Shown one piece after another: positions 50,797 to 59,046 of a DNA stretch of 64,000 nucleotides (the stretch's first letter is position 1; each line of letters starts with the position of its first letter). The notes beneath the pieces are model-generated. The model made no database searches. It had not been told where the DNA came from and saw only the letters and a list, made by a program, of their open reading frames with translations. The position numbers were made by a program, and so were the translations under genes. The stretch is from Spongisporangium articulatum (GTDB taxonomy: Bacteria; Actinomycetota; Actinomycetes; Actinomycetales; Kineosporiaceae), in contig NZ_JBITLV010000004.1 in the NCBI RefSeq assembly GCF_044465595.1, forward strand, positions 434,001 to 498,000, in the 5' to 3' direction.

Positions 50797-52626
50797 CTAC
50801 TTCGAGAAGGTGTCGAAAATATCGAGGATCTCGTCAAATATCCCTAAGTTGCTTCGGGTGGCTTCGCGTACGTAGAGGTTCTTGGCTCGTCCTAGCGTTA
50901 AGCCCACCTGTGAAGCAAATCTTCCCAAGATCGGCTTTCCGGGTATGAGGCGCTTCCATTCTTCCCCGCTATCCAGTGATCGCTCCAATTGAGCGTAGAT
51001 GCGAGCTACATGTTCTTGGATTTTATCGTCACTCAGGACGTCGTTTATTCGGGCAGTTTCGTTCTGAGCGCGCTCCAAAATCAAGCTGACCGTTTCGTTT
51101 ACGGTCTTGTTATGGGCGTTCTTTGGCATGAGACTGGCGTTTCCAACGGCCAAGCGCAGATCGTGGCTCACTTTAAGTGCGCATGCGTACGAGAGAACGT
51201 CGCGTGCAATAGAAGAAAGAAGCTCGCGGACCTCGACCGGGTCTGCAAGCTTTGAATCTTCTTGATCTAGGTCTCTGAATATTCTTGCCCAGACGTTCTC
51301 GTCCAAGAAGTAGTTTTCAAGATGATAGCGAGGAAGCACCCGTAGGCGATCTTGTTCTTGGGCCTTGGTCTTTTCGTCAGTTCCTGCGGGCTCTGTATCG
51401 CCATCGACCAGCATAAAGAAGTCGACGCCCCACATAGTCTTCTCGAGAATGTTCTTGTAGACAGTCTCAAAGGATTTGATGCCACTCTTGCCACCCGACG
51501 GGACCAAGACGAGTTCGGGATGTCTGTCTCGAATTATGCTTCCGTATGTTTGCTTATCTAGACTGGATTCGAGCCCTTCGATTAAGACTATGCGACGACC
51601 GAGCGAAATAATTCCTATCGATTGTCCAAGTAGTTGAAGTGCTTGGTTCGTCTCGTCGGTTTCGCTGACAGGAATGGCTTGGTTTTGAAAGGCGCCGGCC
51701 GCATCGAGCTTCGGTGGGGCAAGGAAGATGACCGTGTGATCGAGCGAGCTGGTAATAATGTCCGGAGAATGTGTGGTCAAAATAAACTGGTTCCGCTCTC
51801 CGATGGTTTGAAGAGCCTGTAGCATCTTGTAACTTAGTTCAGGATGTAAATGTAGCTCCGGTTCATCAAAGAATACGATGCAGTCAGTTGGCTTTCTGAG
51901 CAGGAAATCGAAAGCAATATTGACGACTTCTCTTTCGCCTGAACTCAGGGCGTCGAAATCAAATATGGAGTCATTTACCTTGAATTCAAGGCGTTGAGTC
52001 CTTGGTGAAGGGTCGACCAGCGACTTCGGTCCAAGAAGTGTTGTGAAGACCTCTTTGAAGGGTTCCATTGGATCCGCAAATTGCAGACGCATTTCTTCGT
52101 GACCTTGGCGGCGTAGTTGGATGGCGCGGGTAGCAATGCTGCCCCGCTGCGCCTCAATCATTCGATACATGGCGTGAACAGTGTCCTGGAATCGGTCTTT
52201 CATTGCATTGAAGGTCAGGTCCCATGACATCACCTCTTCAGCGGGATCTTGCATGTCCCAACTGAAAGAGAGGGGCTGCAGGTTCTGAATGGTCCTATTG
52301 CTCTCGAAATTGACTAGACTGCTGGACCAATTTCTCCGCGTCCGGTTGGCCTGTAATGTTGCGCGAAGAATATTTAAATCTACAGGGTCAGTAAGATCCA
52401 GTAGAGATTTTCCCCATGCCGTTCTTTCAGCCTCAACGGTTGCCTCTATTACAATGCGCGAGCCAGGATTGAGATTGGCGCCTCGCAGGGTATTTAGAAT
52501 GTGCTGCAAAAGTCTGGTCTTGCCAACGCCATTGGGTCCGGCTACCACGACAATATCTGACAGGTCGGCGACATCGAAACGATACGTTGGAGGAACGTCT
52601 CTAATTGAGATTGATTTGAAGCGCAT
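50797..52626 (-). CDS. AAA ATPase-DUF4435 (TOPRIM-like) fusion, PARIS/OLD-like defence candidate
   Basis: 609 aa behind AAGGGGG. N-terminal AAA/ABC-type ATPase: VVAGPNGVGKTRLLQHI (Walker A near 28-36), DALSSGEREVVNIA (signature), CIVFFDEPELHLHPEL (Walker B) and LTTHSPDI (switch His). The C-terminal half is a DUF4435/TOPRIM-like domain: IVLIEGLESSLDKQTY (catalytic-type Glu), LVPSGGKSGI, FFMLVDGDTE (DxD) and LPRYHLENYFLD. PARIS defence uses an AriA ATPase and an AriB DUF4435 nuclease, and fused forms are known; OLD-family nucleases are the alternative. G+C is much lower than in the host, indicating transfer. Confidence 0.8.
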   Translation of the reverse strand: MRFKSISIRDVPPTYRFDVADLSDIVVVAGPNGVGKTRLLQHILNTLRGANLNPGSRIVIEATVEAERTAWGKSLLDLTDPVDLNILRATLQANRTRRNWSSSLVNFESNRTIQNLQPLSFSWDMQDPAEEVMSWDLTFNAMKDRFQDTVHAMYRMIEAQRGSIATRAIQLRRQGHEEMRLQFADPMEPFKEVFTTLLGPKSLVDPSPRTQRLEFKVNDSIFDFDALSSGEREVVNIAFDFLLRKPTDCIVFFDEPELHLHPELSYKMLQALQTIGERNQFILTTHSPDIITSSLDHTVIFLAPPKLDAAGAFQNQAIPVSETDETNQALQLLGQSIGIISLGRRIVLIEGLESSLDKQTYGSIIRDRHPELVLVPSGGKSGIKSFETVYKNILEKTMWGVDFFMLVDGDTEPAGTDEKTKAQEQDRLRVLPRYHLENYFLDENVWARIFRDLDQEDSKLADPVEVRELLSSIARDVLSYACALKVSHDLRLAVGNASLMPKNAHNKTVNETVSLILERAQNETARINDVLSDDKIQEHVARIYAQLERSLDSGEEWKRLIPGKPILGRFASQVGLTLGRAKNLYVREATRSNLGIFDEILDIFDTFSK

Positions 52627-53338
52627 TGTTGTAGATCCCCCTTAGAGTTGGACTTGTAGCCTATCGGTAGAGAGGCCTATGTCTGCAACTTGCGCTGCCC
52701 ATAGATGGCGTTATTGGGGCGTGCGGGTTGTCGCACCGCCAGCCAAGGCACCGAAGACCATTCCCGCCGGACTGGGTCACCTATTGGGTCAGCTCGAGCC
52801 CGGTGATCTGGGCGCGTGGCAGGCCACGGACATGGGCTCCACCCCAACGGGTGCCTCCATCAATGTTCACGTCGGTGCCAACCGGGATCCAGTTCTTCTG
52901 TGGGCCAAGACTAGTCCAGATCATTAGGCGCACTGCAGGCTAATATCCGACCCTCAGGCTAGGAGGCGGCCCAACCCGCAACCTGGACCTAGGCGAAGAC
53001 CGAATGTGTAAGAACCCGAGGGCTGGACCGGCAAGCAGGTCCAGAAGTCATGCGCCGCATAGCGTCTACATGGCCTGAGAATCCGCAGGGACCTTGTGGG
53101 ACTGGTGTGAGCGCAGGGTTCGGATTGGTTCATCAGTCGGAAGTCCGCTGATGCGGCGGGTCCGACTTAACGGGGACGAAGTCGTCGCGGTGATCATGAA
53201 AGGGCGTGCCGCCCGTCACTTCTCGTGACGATGAAATGTCCGGTACGGGCCGGTAACCTCATGGGCATCACGGGGCCACGCTGTATCGACCCGCCGCTGA
53301 GCACGGTTGCTCCTCGGGGAAAGACGAGGAGTTGTCCC
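52627..53338. other. 712-bp gap, no supported gene; right part of element
   Basis: Short open frames here lack RBS and family resemblance. It contains small hairpins: CTGGACC/GGTCCAG at 53023-53044, and nested CATCAG/CTGATG and AGTCGGA/TCCGACT at 53131-53167. No copy of the tRNA-Met 3' end (attR) was found by eye, so the element's right border is not defined. Confidence 0.5.
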
Positions 53339-54619
53339 ATGCAGGTGCGCGAAGCCCGGTTCGCGGCCCGGGACCGGCTGTGGCTCGGCGTCAACAGCAT
53401 CCAACTCGTCACCCCCGCGCAGCCGATCGACCTTGACGGCATGCGGGAGCGCATCCGGCGCCTGGCTGAGCAGGAACCCCGGCTGCGCTACTTCTGCAGA
53501 CCGGGTGGTGCCCCCGACCGCTACCGGCAGGCCCTCGACGCCCGGGCGGCGCTCGCCCTCGGTCACGACATCGTCCGCCCCCTGCCCGTCGGCACCGGGC
53601 CCGGGACGCCGCTCGAGGCCTCCGTCTCTCACGCGCTCACCCACGACGACGGCGAGTCCCGCGCGATCGTCTACGTCGGCGACGGGATCGTCGGGCACCG
53701 CCTCCCGCACGCCCTCGGCGACGGGCTCGGTGCGTCGACCCACCTGCGGCGGCTCAGCACCGGCCCGGACCCGGACTCCACGATGGCACCGTTCCCGCTG
53801 CCGAGCGCGGTCCGCCCGCTGCCGATGGCCCTGGCCGGCCGCTACCTCGACGACGGTCTGATGGCCACGCCCCGACGGCTGCTCGCCGACCTGCGCATGC
53901 CGCGACCGGTCCCGCCCACGGGGCCGACGGGCCCGGCCGATCCGGCGTGGAACCCGGCGGGCGCGCAGGTGAGGAACGACGTCCACGTGGTGATCCGGAC
54001 CGTCGGCGCTCAGGCGCTGGCCGCCCTCCGTGCGTGGCGCAACCAGCGCGCGTCCGGGGCCAGCACGACGTCCGTGCAGGTGGCCGCCATCCGCCGGGGC
54101 CTGGCCGACGTCGGACTGATCCCCGCCGACGACGGCATGTTCATGGCGTTCGACCTGCGTGGCACGCTGCCGCAGGGCGCCGACGGCAACTTCGTCTCCG
54201 TGCCGTACCTGGAGCCTGACGACCCGCTGGACCCGGTCGCCATCTCCGCCGCCACCCGCGCCGCGAGCGCCTCGGGCCTGCCGCTGGTGCAGTTCACCCG
54301 CGGCGCCGTGAAGGTGTCCCTGTCGCGCCGGACGCCGGTGCCCGCGATGCTCCGCCCCGCCAACCGGCGCACGGTGGCCTTCTCGCACCTGCGGATCGAC
54401 CGGATCCTGCCCGCCGAGGTGACCCGGCGCCCGGACGGCGTCTCGATGGTCGTCGCGGCCGCCATGCCACCCGAGGTGTCGGCCATGTCGTTCATGCTCC
54501 TGGAGCACGGCGGCGAGCTCACGGTCACCGCCGTCTTCTGCTCGCCCTTCACGCGGCGAGAACCGGTCGAACAGGTCCTCGACCGGTTCTCCGGCGACCC
54601 GATCGGCCTCCTCGGCTGA
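53339..54619 (+). CDS. Condensation/acyltransferase-superfamily protein (WS/DGAT-like fold)
   Basis: 426 aa from the ATG at 53339, behind GAGGAG. The architecture is that of CoA-dependent acyltransferases: LDGMRERIRRLAEQEPRLRY at the start, and GHRLPHALGDG, a HxxxDG-type active-site motif, near 120. SFMLLEHGGELTVTAVF near the end resembles the wax-ester synthase/condensation C-terminus. An acyl or peptidyl transfer is inferred; the substrate is unknown. Confidence 0.65.
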   Translation: MQVREARFAARDRLWLGVNSIQLVTPAQPIDLDGMRERIRRLAEQEPRLRYFCRPGGAPDRYRQALDARAALALGHDIVRPLPVGTGPGTPLEASVSHALTHDDGESRAIVYVGDGIVGHRLPHALGDGLGASTHLRRLSTGPDPDSTMAPFPLPSAVRPLPMALAGRYLDDGLMATPRRLLADLRMPRPVPPTGPTGPADPAWNPAGAQVRNDVHVVIRTVGAQALAALRAWRNQRASGASTTSVQVAAIRRGLADVGLIPADDGMFMAFDLRGTLPQGADGNFVSVPYLEPDDPLDPVAISAATRAASASGLPLVQFTRGAVKVSLSRRTPVPAMLRPANRRTVAFSHLRIDRILPAEVTRRPDGVSMVVAAAMPPEVSAMSFMLLEHGGELTVTAVFCSPFTRREPVEQVLDRFSGDPIGLLG

Positions 54620-54714
54620 TCGAGTTCTCCTCTGTGCGAGAACGAGAACGTCCTCGAAGCTGTCGGTGCGAGCGGGTAGCGTGAGTAGAGGACTACGGGG
54701 TGAGGGAGGAAACC

Positions 54715-54840
54715 ATGGCCGAGCGCGACGTACCGCCGCTCGAGGAGCGAGTGGTCACCGACTACAGCACCTTGCCGCCGGGCTACCTCGAATATCTGCA
54801 GCGCAAGATGGACGAGGACACCGAGCAGCGCGCTTCGTGA
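54715..54840 (+). CDS. 41-residue protein, first of a coupled pair
   Basis: 41 aa (MAERDVPPLEERVVTDYSTL...) behind GGGAGGAAA. It ends with a helix-like LPPGYLEYLQRKMDEDTEQRAS. The stop overlaps the next start (GTGA). Unknown family. Its size, RBS quality and coupling suggest a real gene, possibly an antitoxin or small partner. Confidence 0.6.
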   Translation: MAERDVPPLEERVVTDYSTLPPGYLEYLQRKMDEDTEQRAS

Positions 54841-55148
54841 TCCGGGTCGCCACCAGCGAGGAGTTCATGTCCTCGCTCGATGACGCGCTGCAGCATCCCG
54901 ATGCTCCCGAACGCCACGCCTTCATGGCCAGTGAGCTGTTCGCCATCGTCGACTACATCCGCGAGCACTGGGATCGCCTCGTACCCGGTCGGACGGACCC
55001 CTACCGGCGAACGCTGGTGGCGACCTATCCCAGGGCGGATGAGAACCCACGGTTCTACTACAGCGTCCGGGCCCGGCTGCGGGCCGACGGCGTCATCGAG
55101 CTGGAGAGCATCTCGATCGACTGGGACTACCGGCCCCACGAGGGATGA
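54837..55148 (+). CDS. 103-residue protein, second of a coupled pair
   Basis: 103 aa from the GTG overlapping the previous stop. IRVATSEEFMSSLDDALQHP opens a compact alpha/beta sequence ending DGVIELESISIDWDYRPHEG. No signal or TM. I do not recognise the family. The two-gene layout resembles toxin-antitoxin units, but nothing in the sequence proves this. Confidence 0.6.
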   Translation: MIRVATSEEFMSSLDDALQHPDAPERHAFMASELFAIVDYIREHWDRLVPGRTDPYRRTLVATYPRADENPRFYYSVRARLRADGVIELESISIDWDYRPHEG

Positions 55149-55208
55149 TCCGGGTTTTCGTCTCACGTGTGCGCATTTCGCCGTAGGCCTGAGTGTGAAG
55201 GCCGCGCG

Positions 55209-55235
55209 CTGTCAGCGCCCGGACCCCGCTGACAG
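55209..55235. promoter_or_regulatory. Inverted repeat upstream of the efflux gene
   Basis: CTGTCAGCG and CGCTGACAG (9-bp arms, 9-nt spacer) lie 120 bp before the DHA2 transporter. It could be an operator or the terminator of the preceding pair. No regulator gene is adjacent. Confidence 0.4.
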
Positions 55236-55354
55236 GGCGCTGTGCGCACCCTGACAGGCGATGCGGTGATTCTCGGTACCGAGCGCAACGGCGCCCTCAC
55301 CCGCCGACCGGCCCCTGCCGATCACCCCGTCGAATCCTGAAGGGGGGTCCCTCC

Positions 55355-56818
55355 GTGACCACCACTCCAGAAGTCACCGTCGAGACTCAGCCGCGCACGT
55401 ATCCGTCCCTGAAGGCGGCCTGGATCCCGCTCGCGGCCCTGTGCCTCGCCTTCTTCGTGGAGATGGTCGACAACACGCTGCTGTCGATCGCCCTGCCCAC
55501 GATCGGGCGCGACCTGGGCAGCGGCACGACCGCCCTGCAGTGGGTCACCGGGGCCTACTCGCTGACGTTCGGCGGGCTGCTGCTGACGGCCGGGGCCCTG
55601 GCCGACCGGTGGGGACGACGGCGCGTGCTGCTCGTCGGTCTGGCCGTGTTCGGCAGCCTGAGCCTCCTGGTCGTCTTCGTGGACAGCGCGGGGGAGCTGA
55701 TCGCCCTACGGGCCGGCCTGGGCGTCGCGGCCGCCGCGATGGCCCCGATCACCAACTCCCTGGTCTTCCGGCTCTTCGGTGACCAGACCCTGCGGATGCG
55801 CGCCATGACCGTGATGATCATCGTCGGGATGTCGGGGTTCATCCTCGGCCCGCTGCTCGGCGGCACCGCACTGGCCCACGTGCGTTGGGAGTGGCTGCTC
55901 GTCGTCAACGCCCCGATCGCGGCGCTCGCCGTCGTCGGCATCTGGTTCGGCGTCGCCCCCGACCGGCGCGAGGATCTGACGAACGACGCGCTCGACCTGC
56001 CCGGCGCCGTCCTGAGCATCGCCACGATCGCCCTCGCCTGCTACTTCCTCACCAGTGGGGTGGACAACGGCTGGACGGCGGTCGTCACCATCGCCTCGAT
56101 CGTCGGCTCCGTGCTCGCCGGGCTCGCGTTCGTCCGGCACGAGCGGCGTAGTGCCGCGCCGATGCTCGACCTGAACCTGTTCCGGGGCGGCACGGTGAGC
56201 GGTGCGGCGATCGCCCAGATCGGGACGTCGATCGCCATGGCCAGCGTGATGTTCGGCCTGATCCTGCACTTCCAGTACGCCTACGGCTGGAGCCCGATGA
56301 AGGCCGGTCTGGCCAACCTGCCGATGATCGCGACGATGCTGCTGGCCACCCCGTTCTCCGAGACGCTGGTCAAGCAGTTCGGGCACCGGGTCGCGTGCCT
56401 GGTCGGCTCGGTCTTCCTGGCCGGGGCCGTCGCCGGGCTGTCCTGGAGCGTCGGGCACGGGTACCTGGCCATCGCCGTCTGCATGGTGCTGATGACGGTC
56501 GGCCTGCGCATCGTCATGACGACCTGCGCGATCGCCCTGGTCGACGCGATGCCGGGCAACCGCACGTCGATGGGCACGGCACTGAACGACACCGCGCAGG
56601 AGGTCGGCACGAGCATCGGCACGGCCGTCGTCGGCACCATGATCGCCGCGCTGGTCACCTCGAGCCTGCCCGCGGGGACGTGGAGCGCCGACCTGGTGCA
56701 GTCGTTCTTCCACGGCGAGAGCGTCACCTACGCGGTCATCGCGGTGATCGTGGCCGTCGTCGCGATCGGCGGTTCGCTCACCCTCACCGACTCGCACTCG
56801 GTCGAGGAACCGCACTGA
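55355..56818 (+). CDS. DHA2-type MFS drug efflux transporter (14 TM)
   Basis: 487 aa, GTG start behind AAGGGGGG. Fourteen hydrophobic helices, VDNTLLSIALPTIGRDL (motif D1), GALADRWGRRRVLLVG (motif A) and the LDLPGAVLSIATIAL linker mark the DHA2 family of proton-driven multidrug exporters. Substrate unknown. No TetR gene is adjacent. Confidence 0.88.
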   Translation: MTTTPEVTVETQPRTYPSLKAAWIPLAALCLAFFVEMVDNTLLSIALPTIGRDLGSGTTALQWVTGAYSLTFGGLLLTAGALADRWGRRRVLLVGLAVFGSLSLLVVFVDSAGELIALRAGLGVAAAAMAPITNSLVFRLFGDQTLRMRAMTVMIIVGMSGFILGPLLGGTALAHVRWEWLLVVNAPIAALAVVGIWFGVAPDRREDLTNDALDLPGAVLSIATIALACYFLTSGVDNGWTAVVTIASIVGSVLAGLAFVRHERRSAAPMLDLNLFRGGTVSGAAIAQIGTSIAMASVMFGLILHFQYAYGWSPMKAGLANLPMIATMLLATPFSETLVKQFGHRVACLVGSVFLAGAVAGLSWSVGHGYLAIAVCMVLMTVGLRIVMTTCAIALVDAMPGNRTSMGTALNDTAQEVGTSIGTAVVGTMIAALVTSSLPAGTWSADLVQSFFHGESVTYAVIAVIVAVVAIGGSLTLTDSHSVEEPH

Positions 56819-56909
56819 GCCGGGGCGAAGCCTGCGGCAGCGTACGTCCGGGGGCCGATCCCGTCCCCGACTGCCACCATGTGCGGATGCCGCACCCGGG
56901 GTTCGACCG

Positions 56910-58253
56910 GTGATGAGGGGCGCCGACGCCGTCCCGCGCCTTCGTGACGCTCTGCGCACGGAACTGTGGCCCGTGCCCTCCGTGGGAGTGGTTCTGGCCC
57001 TGATCCTGGGCACCGCGCTGCCCCGGCTCGACGCGCGGGTCGACGGCCGCCTGCCGGGCGGGGTGGAGAGCTTGCTGTTCACCGGGGGCGCGGACTCGGC
57101 GGAGACGCTGTTGGACGCCATCGCCAGCTCCTTGATCACGGTCACGTCGCTGACGTTCTCCCTGACCGTGGTCACCCTGCAGCTGGCCAGCAGCCAGTTC
57201 TCGCCGCGGTTGCTGAGGACGTTCACCCGGGACCGGTTCGTGCACCTGACCCTCGCACTGTTCCTGTTCACGTTCACGTTCTCCCTGGCGGTACTGCGTA
57301 CCGTGCGCACGTCGGGTGAGGGACGTCCCACGTTCGTCCCCCAGATCTCCGTCACGCTCGCCTTCCTCCTGGCCGTCGCCAGCGTCGTCGGGTTGGTCTT
57401 CTTCCTGGCCCACCTCGCCCAGGAGATCCGGGTCGAGACCATGCTGCGCACCGTGCACGCCGACGCCTGCGCCACGATCGCGGCGCTCCTTCCGGCCGAC
57501 CCGGAGTCCCCCACCCCGGCGGTGCTACCCGAACCGGCGCCGCGCGCCCGCCCCTGGTCGGCGGGAGCCTCGGGCTTTCTGATCAGCGTTGAGGAGAAAG
57601 CATTGCTGGGGGCGGCCGTCGAGGCCGACGCGGTTCTCCTGCTGTCCCGGCAACCGGGCAGCTCGCTGGTCGCGGGTGTGCCGATGGGCTACTACTGGCC
57701 CCGCGGGCCGCAGCCGTTGGCCCCGGACGTCGAGCGCCGGTTGCTGGCGCGGGTCACCGGGGCGGTGCTCGGGGGATTCGAGCGGACGGCCACGCAGGAC
57801 ATCGGGTTCGGGCTGCGCCAGCTCACCGACGTGGCGGTGAAGGCGCTGTCGCCGGGGATCAACGATCCGACGACGGCGGTCCACGCGTTGGGACACGCGT
57901 CGGCACTGCTCAGCACGGTGGCCGGCCGGGCGCCCGGTCCCAAGGTCCTGACCGATGGGGAGGGGGTGGCCCGCGTCTACCTGAACCGCCCTGGTCTGGC
58001 TGACCTGCTCGACGTCGCGATCAGCCAGCCGCGCCGCTACGGCGCGGCCGACCCTGCCGTCCTGGCCCGGCTGCTGCTCCTGCTGTTCGAGGTGGGCTGG
58101 AACACCCCGCCGGAACAGCGGGTGCCGGTGATCTCCGACCAGCTCGAACGGCTTCGGGCGACGATCGCGGCCCAGGATTTCGACGATGCCGAACGGCGAA
58201 GCCTGGCGGAACTGGCCGCCTCGGTCGTCCGGCTCCTGCCGGACGACCGCTAA
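56910..58253 (+). CDS. DUF2254 membrane protein
   Basis: 447 aa; GTG at 56910 or ATG at 56913. Four TM helices in the first 170 residues include the diagnostic SLTFSLTVVTLQLASSQFSP. A cytoplasmic C-terminal domain with DIGFGLRQLTDVAVKALSPG and INDPTTAV is also typical of DUF2254. Function unknown. The dienelactone hydrolase gene starts 10 bp downstream. Confidence 0.87.
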   Translation: MMRGADAVPRLRDALRTELWPVPSVGVVLALILGTALPRLDARVDGRLPGGVESLLFTGGADSAETLLDAIASSLITVTSLTFSLTVVTLQLASSQFSPRLLRTFTRDRFVHLTLALFLFTFTFSLAVLRTVRTSGEGRPTFVPQISVTLAFLLAVASVVGLVFFLAHLAQEIRVETMLRTVHADACATIAALLPADPESPTPAVLPEPAPRARPWSAGASGFLISVEEKALLGAAVEADAVLLLSRQPGSSLVAGVPMGYYWPRGPQPLAPDVERRLLARVTGAVLGGFERTATQDIGFGLRQLTDVAVKALSPGINDPTTAVHALGHASALLSTVAGRAPGPKVLTDGEGVARVYLNRPGLADLLDVAISQPRRYGAADPAVLARLLLLLFEVGWNTPPEQRVPVISDQLERLRATIAAQDFDDAERRSLAELAASVVRLLPDDR

Positions 58254-58263
58254 CCTCCGGCTC

Positions 58264-59010
58264 GTGAAGCTGCGCGAGGTCGAGCTGCAGGTGCCCTCAC
58301 CGGAGGGCGACATCCGGACGGCGGTCCTCTCGCCGGTGAACTCGCGCAGCGACGGCGGCCCGTGGCCGGGCCTGCTGCTGTACACGGACATCTTCCAGCT
58401 CACCGAGTCGACGCTGCGCACCGCTCGTCGCCTCGCCGCGCAGGGCTTCGTCACCTACGTGCCCGAGATCTACCCGCACGGCGAACTGCGCGGCGTGGCG
58501 CTGGAGTTCGACGACGAGGGCAAGGCCCGGGGCCTGGCCGGGGCAGCCGGGACGACGACCGCCGGGTTCGACGCGGACCGTACCGCCGTGCTCGACCACA
58601 TGGCCGAGAACCCCGACGTGGGGACGCTGTTCGTGACCGGCTTCTGCATCGGGGGGCACCTCGCCTTCCGGGCCGCGTTCGACGAGCGGGTCGCGGCGAC
58701 CGTGTGCTTCTACGCGACCGGTCTGCAGGACGGGAAACTCGGTGCCGACGTGGCCGACTCGCTGCAGCGGGCCGGCGACATCCGGGGCCGGCTCAGCATG
58801 GTGTTCGGCAGCCGGGACCCGCACGTCCCGCCGGCGGCCCGCCTGCAGATCGCGACCGCCCTCTACGACGCCGGGCACACCGACGCCGAACTGCACGTCT
58901 ACGCCGGTGGCGAGCACGCCTTCATGCGCGACATCGGCCCCCGGCACGACCCGGCGCTGACGGATCTCGGCCTGGCCGAAGCGGTCTCGTTCTTCACCGC
59001 CCGCAGCTGA
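58264..59010 (+). CDS. Dienelactone hydrolase family protein
   Basis: 248 aa from the GTG at 58264. Alpha/beta hydrolase with a complete Cys-Asp-His triad: VTGFCIGGHLAF (Cys near 127), GSRDPHVPPAA (Asp) and YAGGEHAFMRD (His). The segment LLLYTDIFQLTES is typical of this family. It acts on an ester or lactone; dienelactone itself is not implied. TAACCT at 58251 ends 7 nt before the GTG. Confidence 0.88.
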   Translation: MKLREVELQVPSPEGDIRTAVLSPVNSRSDGGPWPGLLLYTDIFQLTESTLRTARRLAAQGFVTYVPEIYPHGELRGVALEFDDEGKARGLAGAAGTTTAGFDADRTAVLDHMAENPDVGTLFVTGFCIGGHLAFRAAFDERVAATVCFYATGLQDGKLGADVADSLQRAGDIRGRLSMVFGSRDPHVPPAARLQIATALYDAGHTDAELHVYAGGEHAFMRDIGPRHDPALTDLGLAEAVSFFTARS

Positions 59011-59024
59011 CCGCATGATCGAGC

Positions 59025-59046
59025 GCGAGTTTGCGCATGATCAACT
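59025..59046. repeat. Half-element related to the 39766-39868 palindrome
   Basis: GCGAGTTTGCGCATGATCAA (then CT) resembles the arm GCGAGGTTTCTGCATGATCG (then ACTT) of the 32-bp palindrome. It lies between two convergent stops. A second GCATGATC at 59013 makes a direct repeat. Confidence 0.5.

Noticed and set aside
52679..52927. 82-codon plus-strand frame right of the ATPase gene
   Set aside because: No RBS, no family resemblance and poor codon bias; treated as non-coding.
53125..53170. Possible attR of the integrated element
   Set aside because: GCAGGGTTCGGATTGG only loosely resembles the tRNA-Met T-arm; too many mismatches to call an attachment site.
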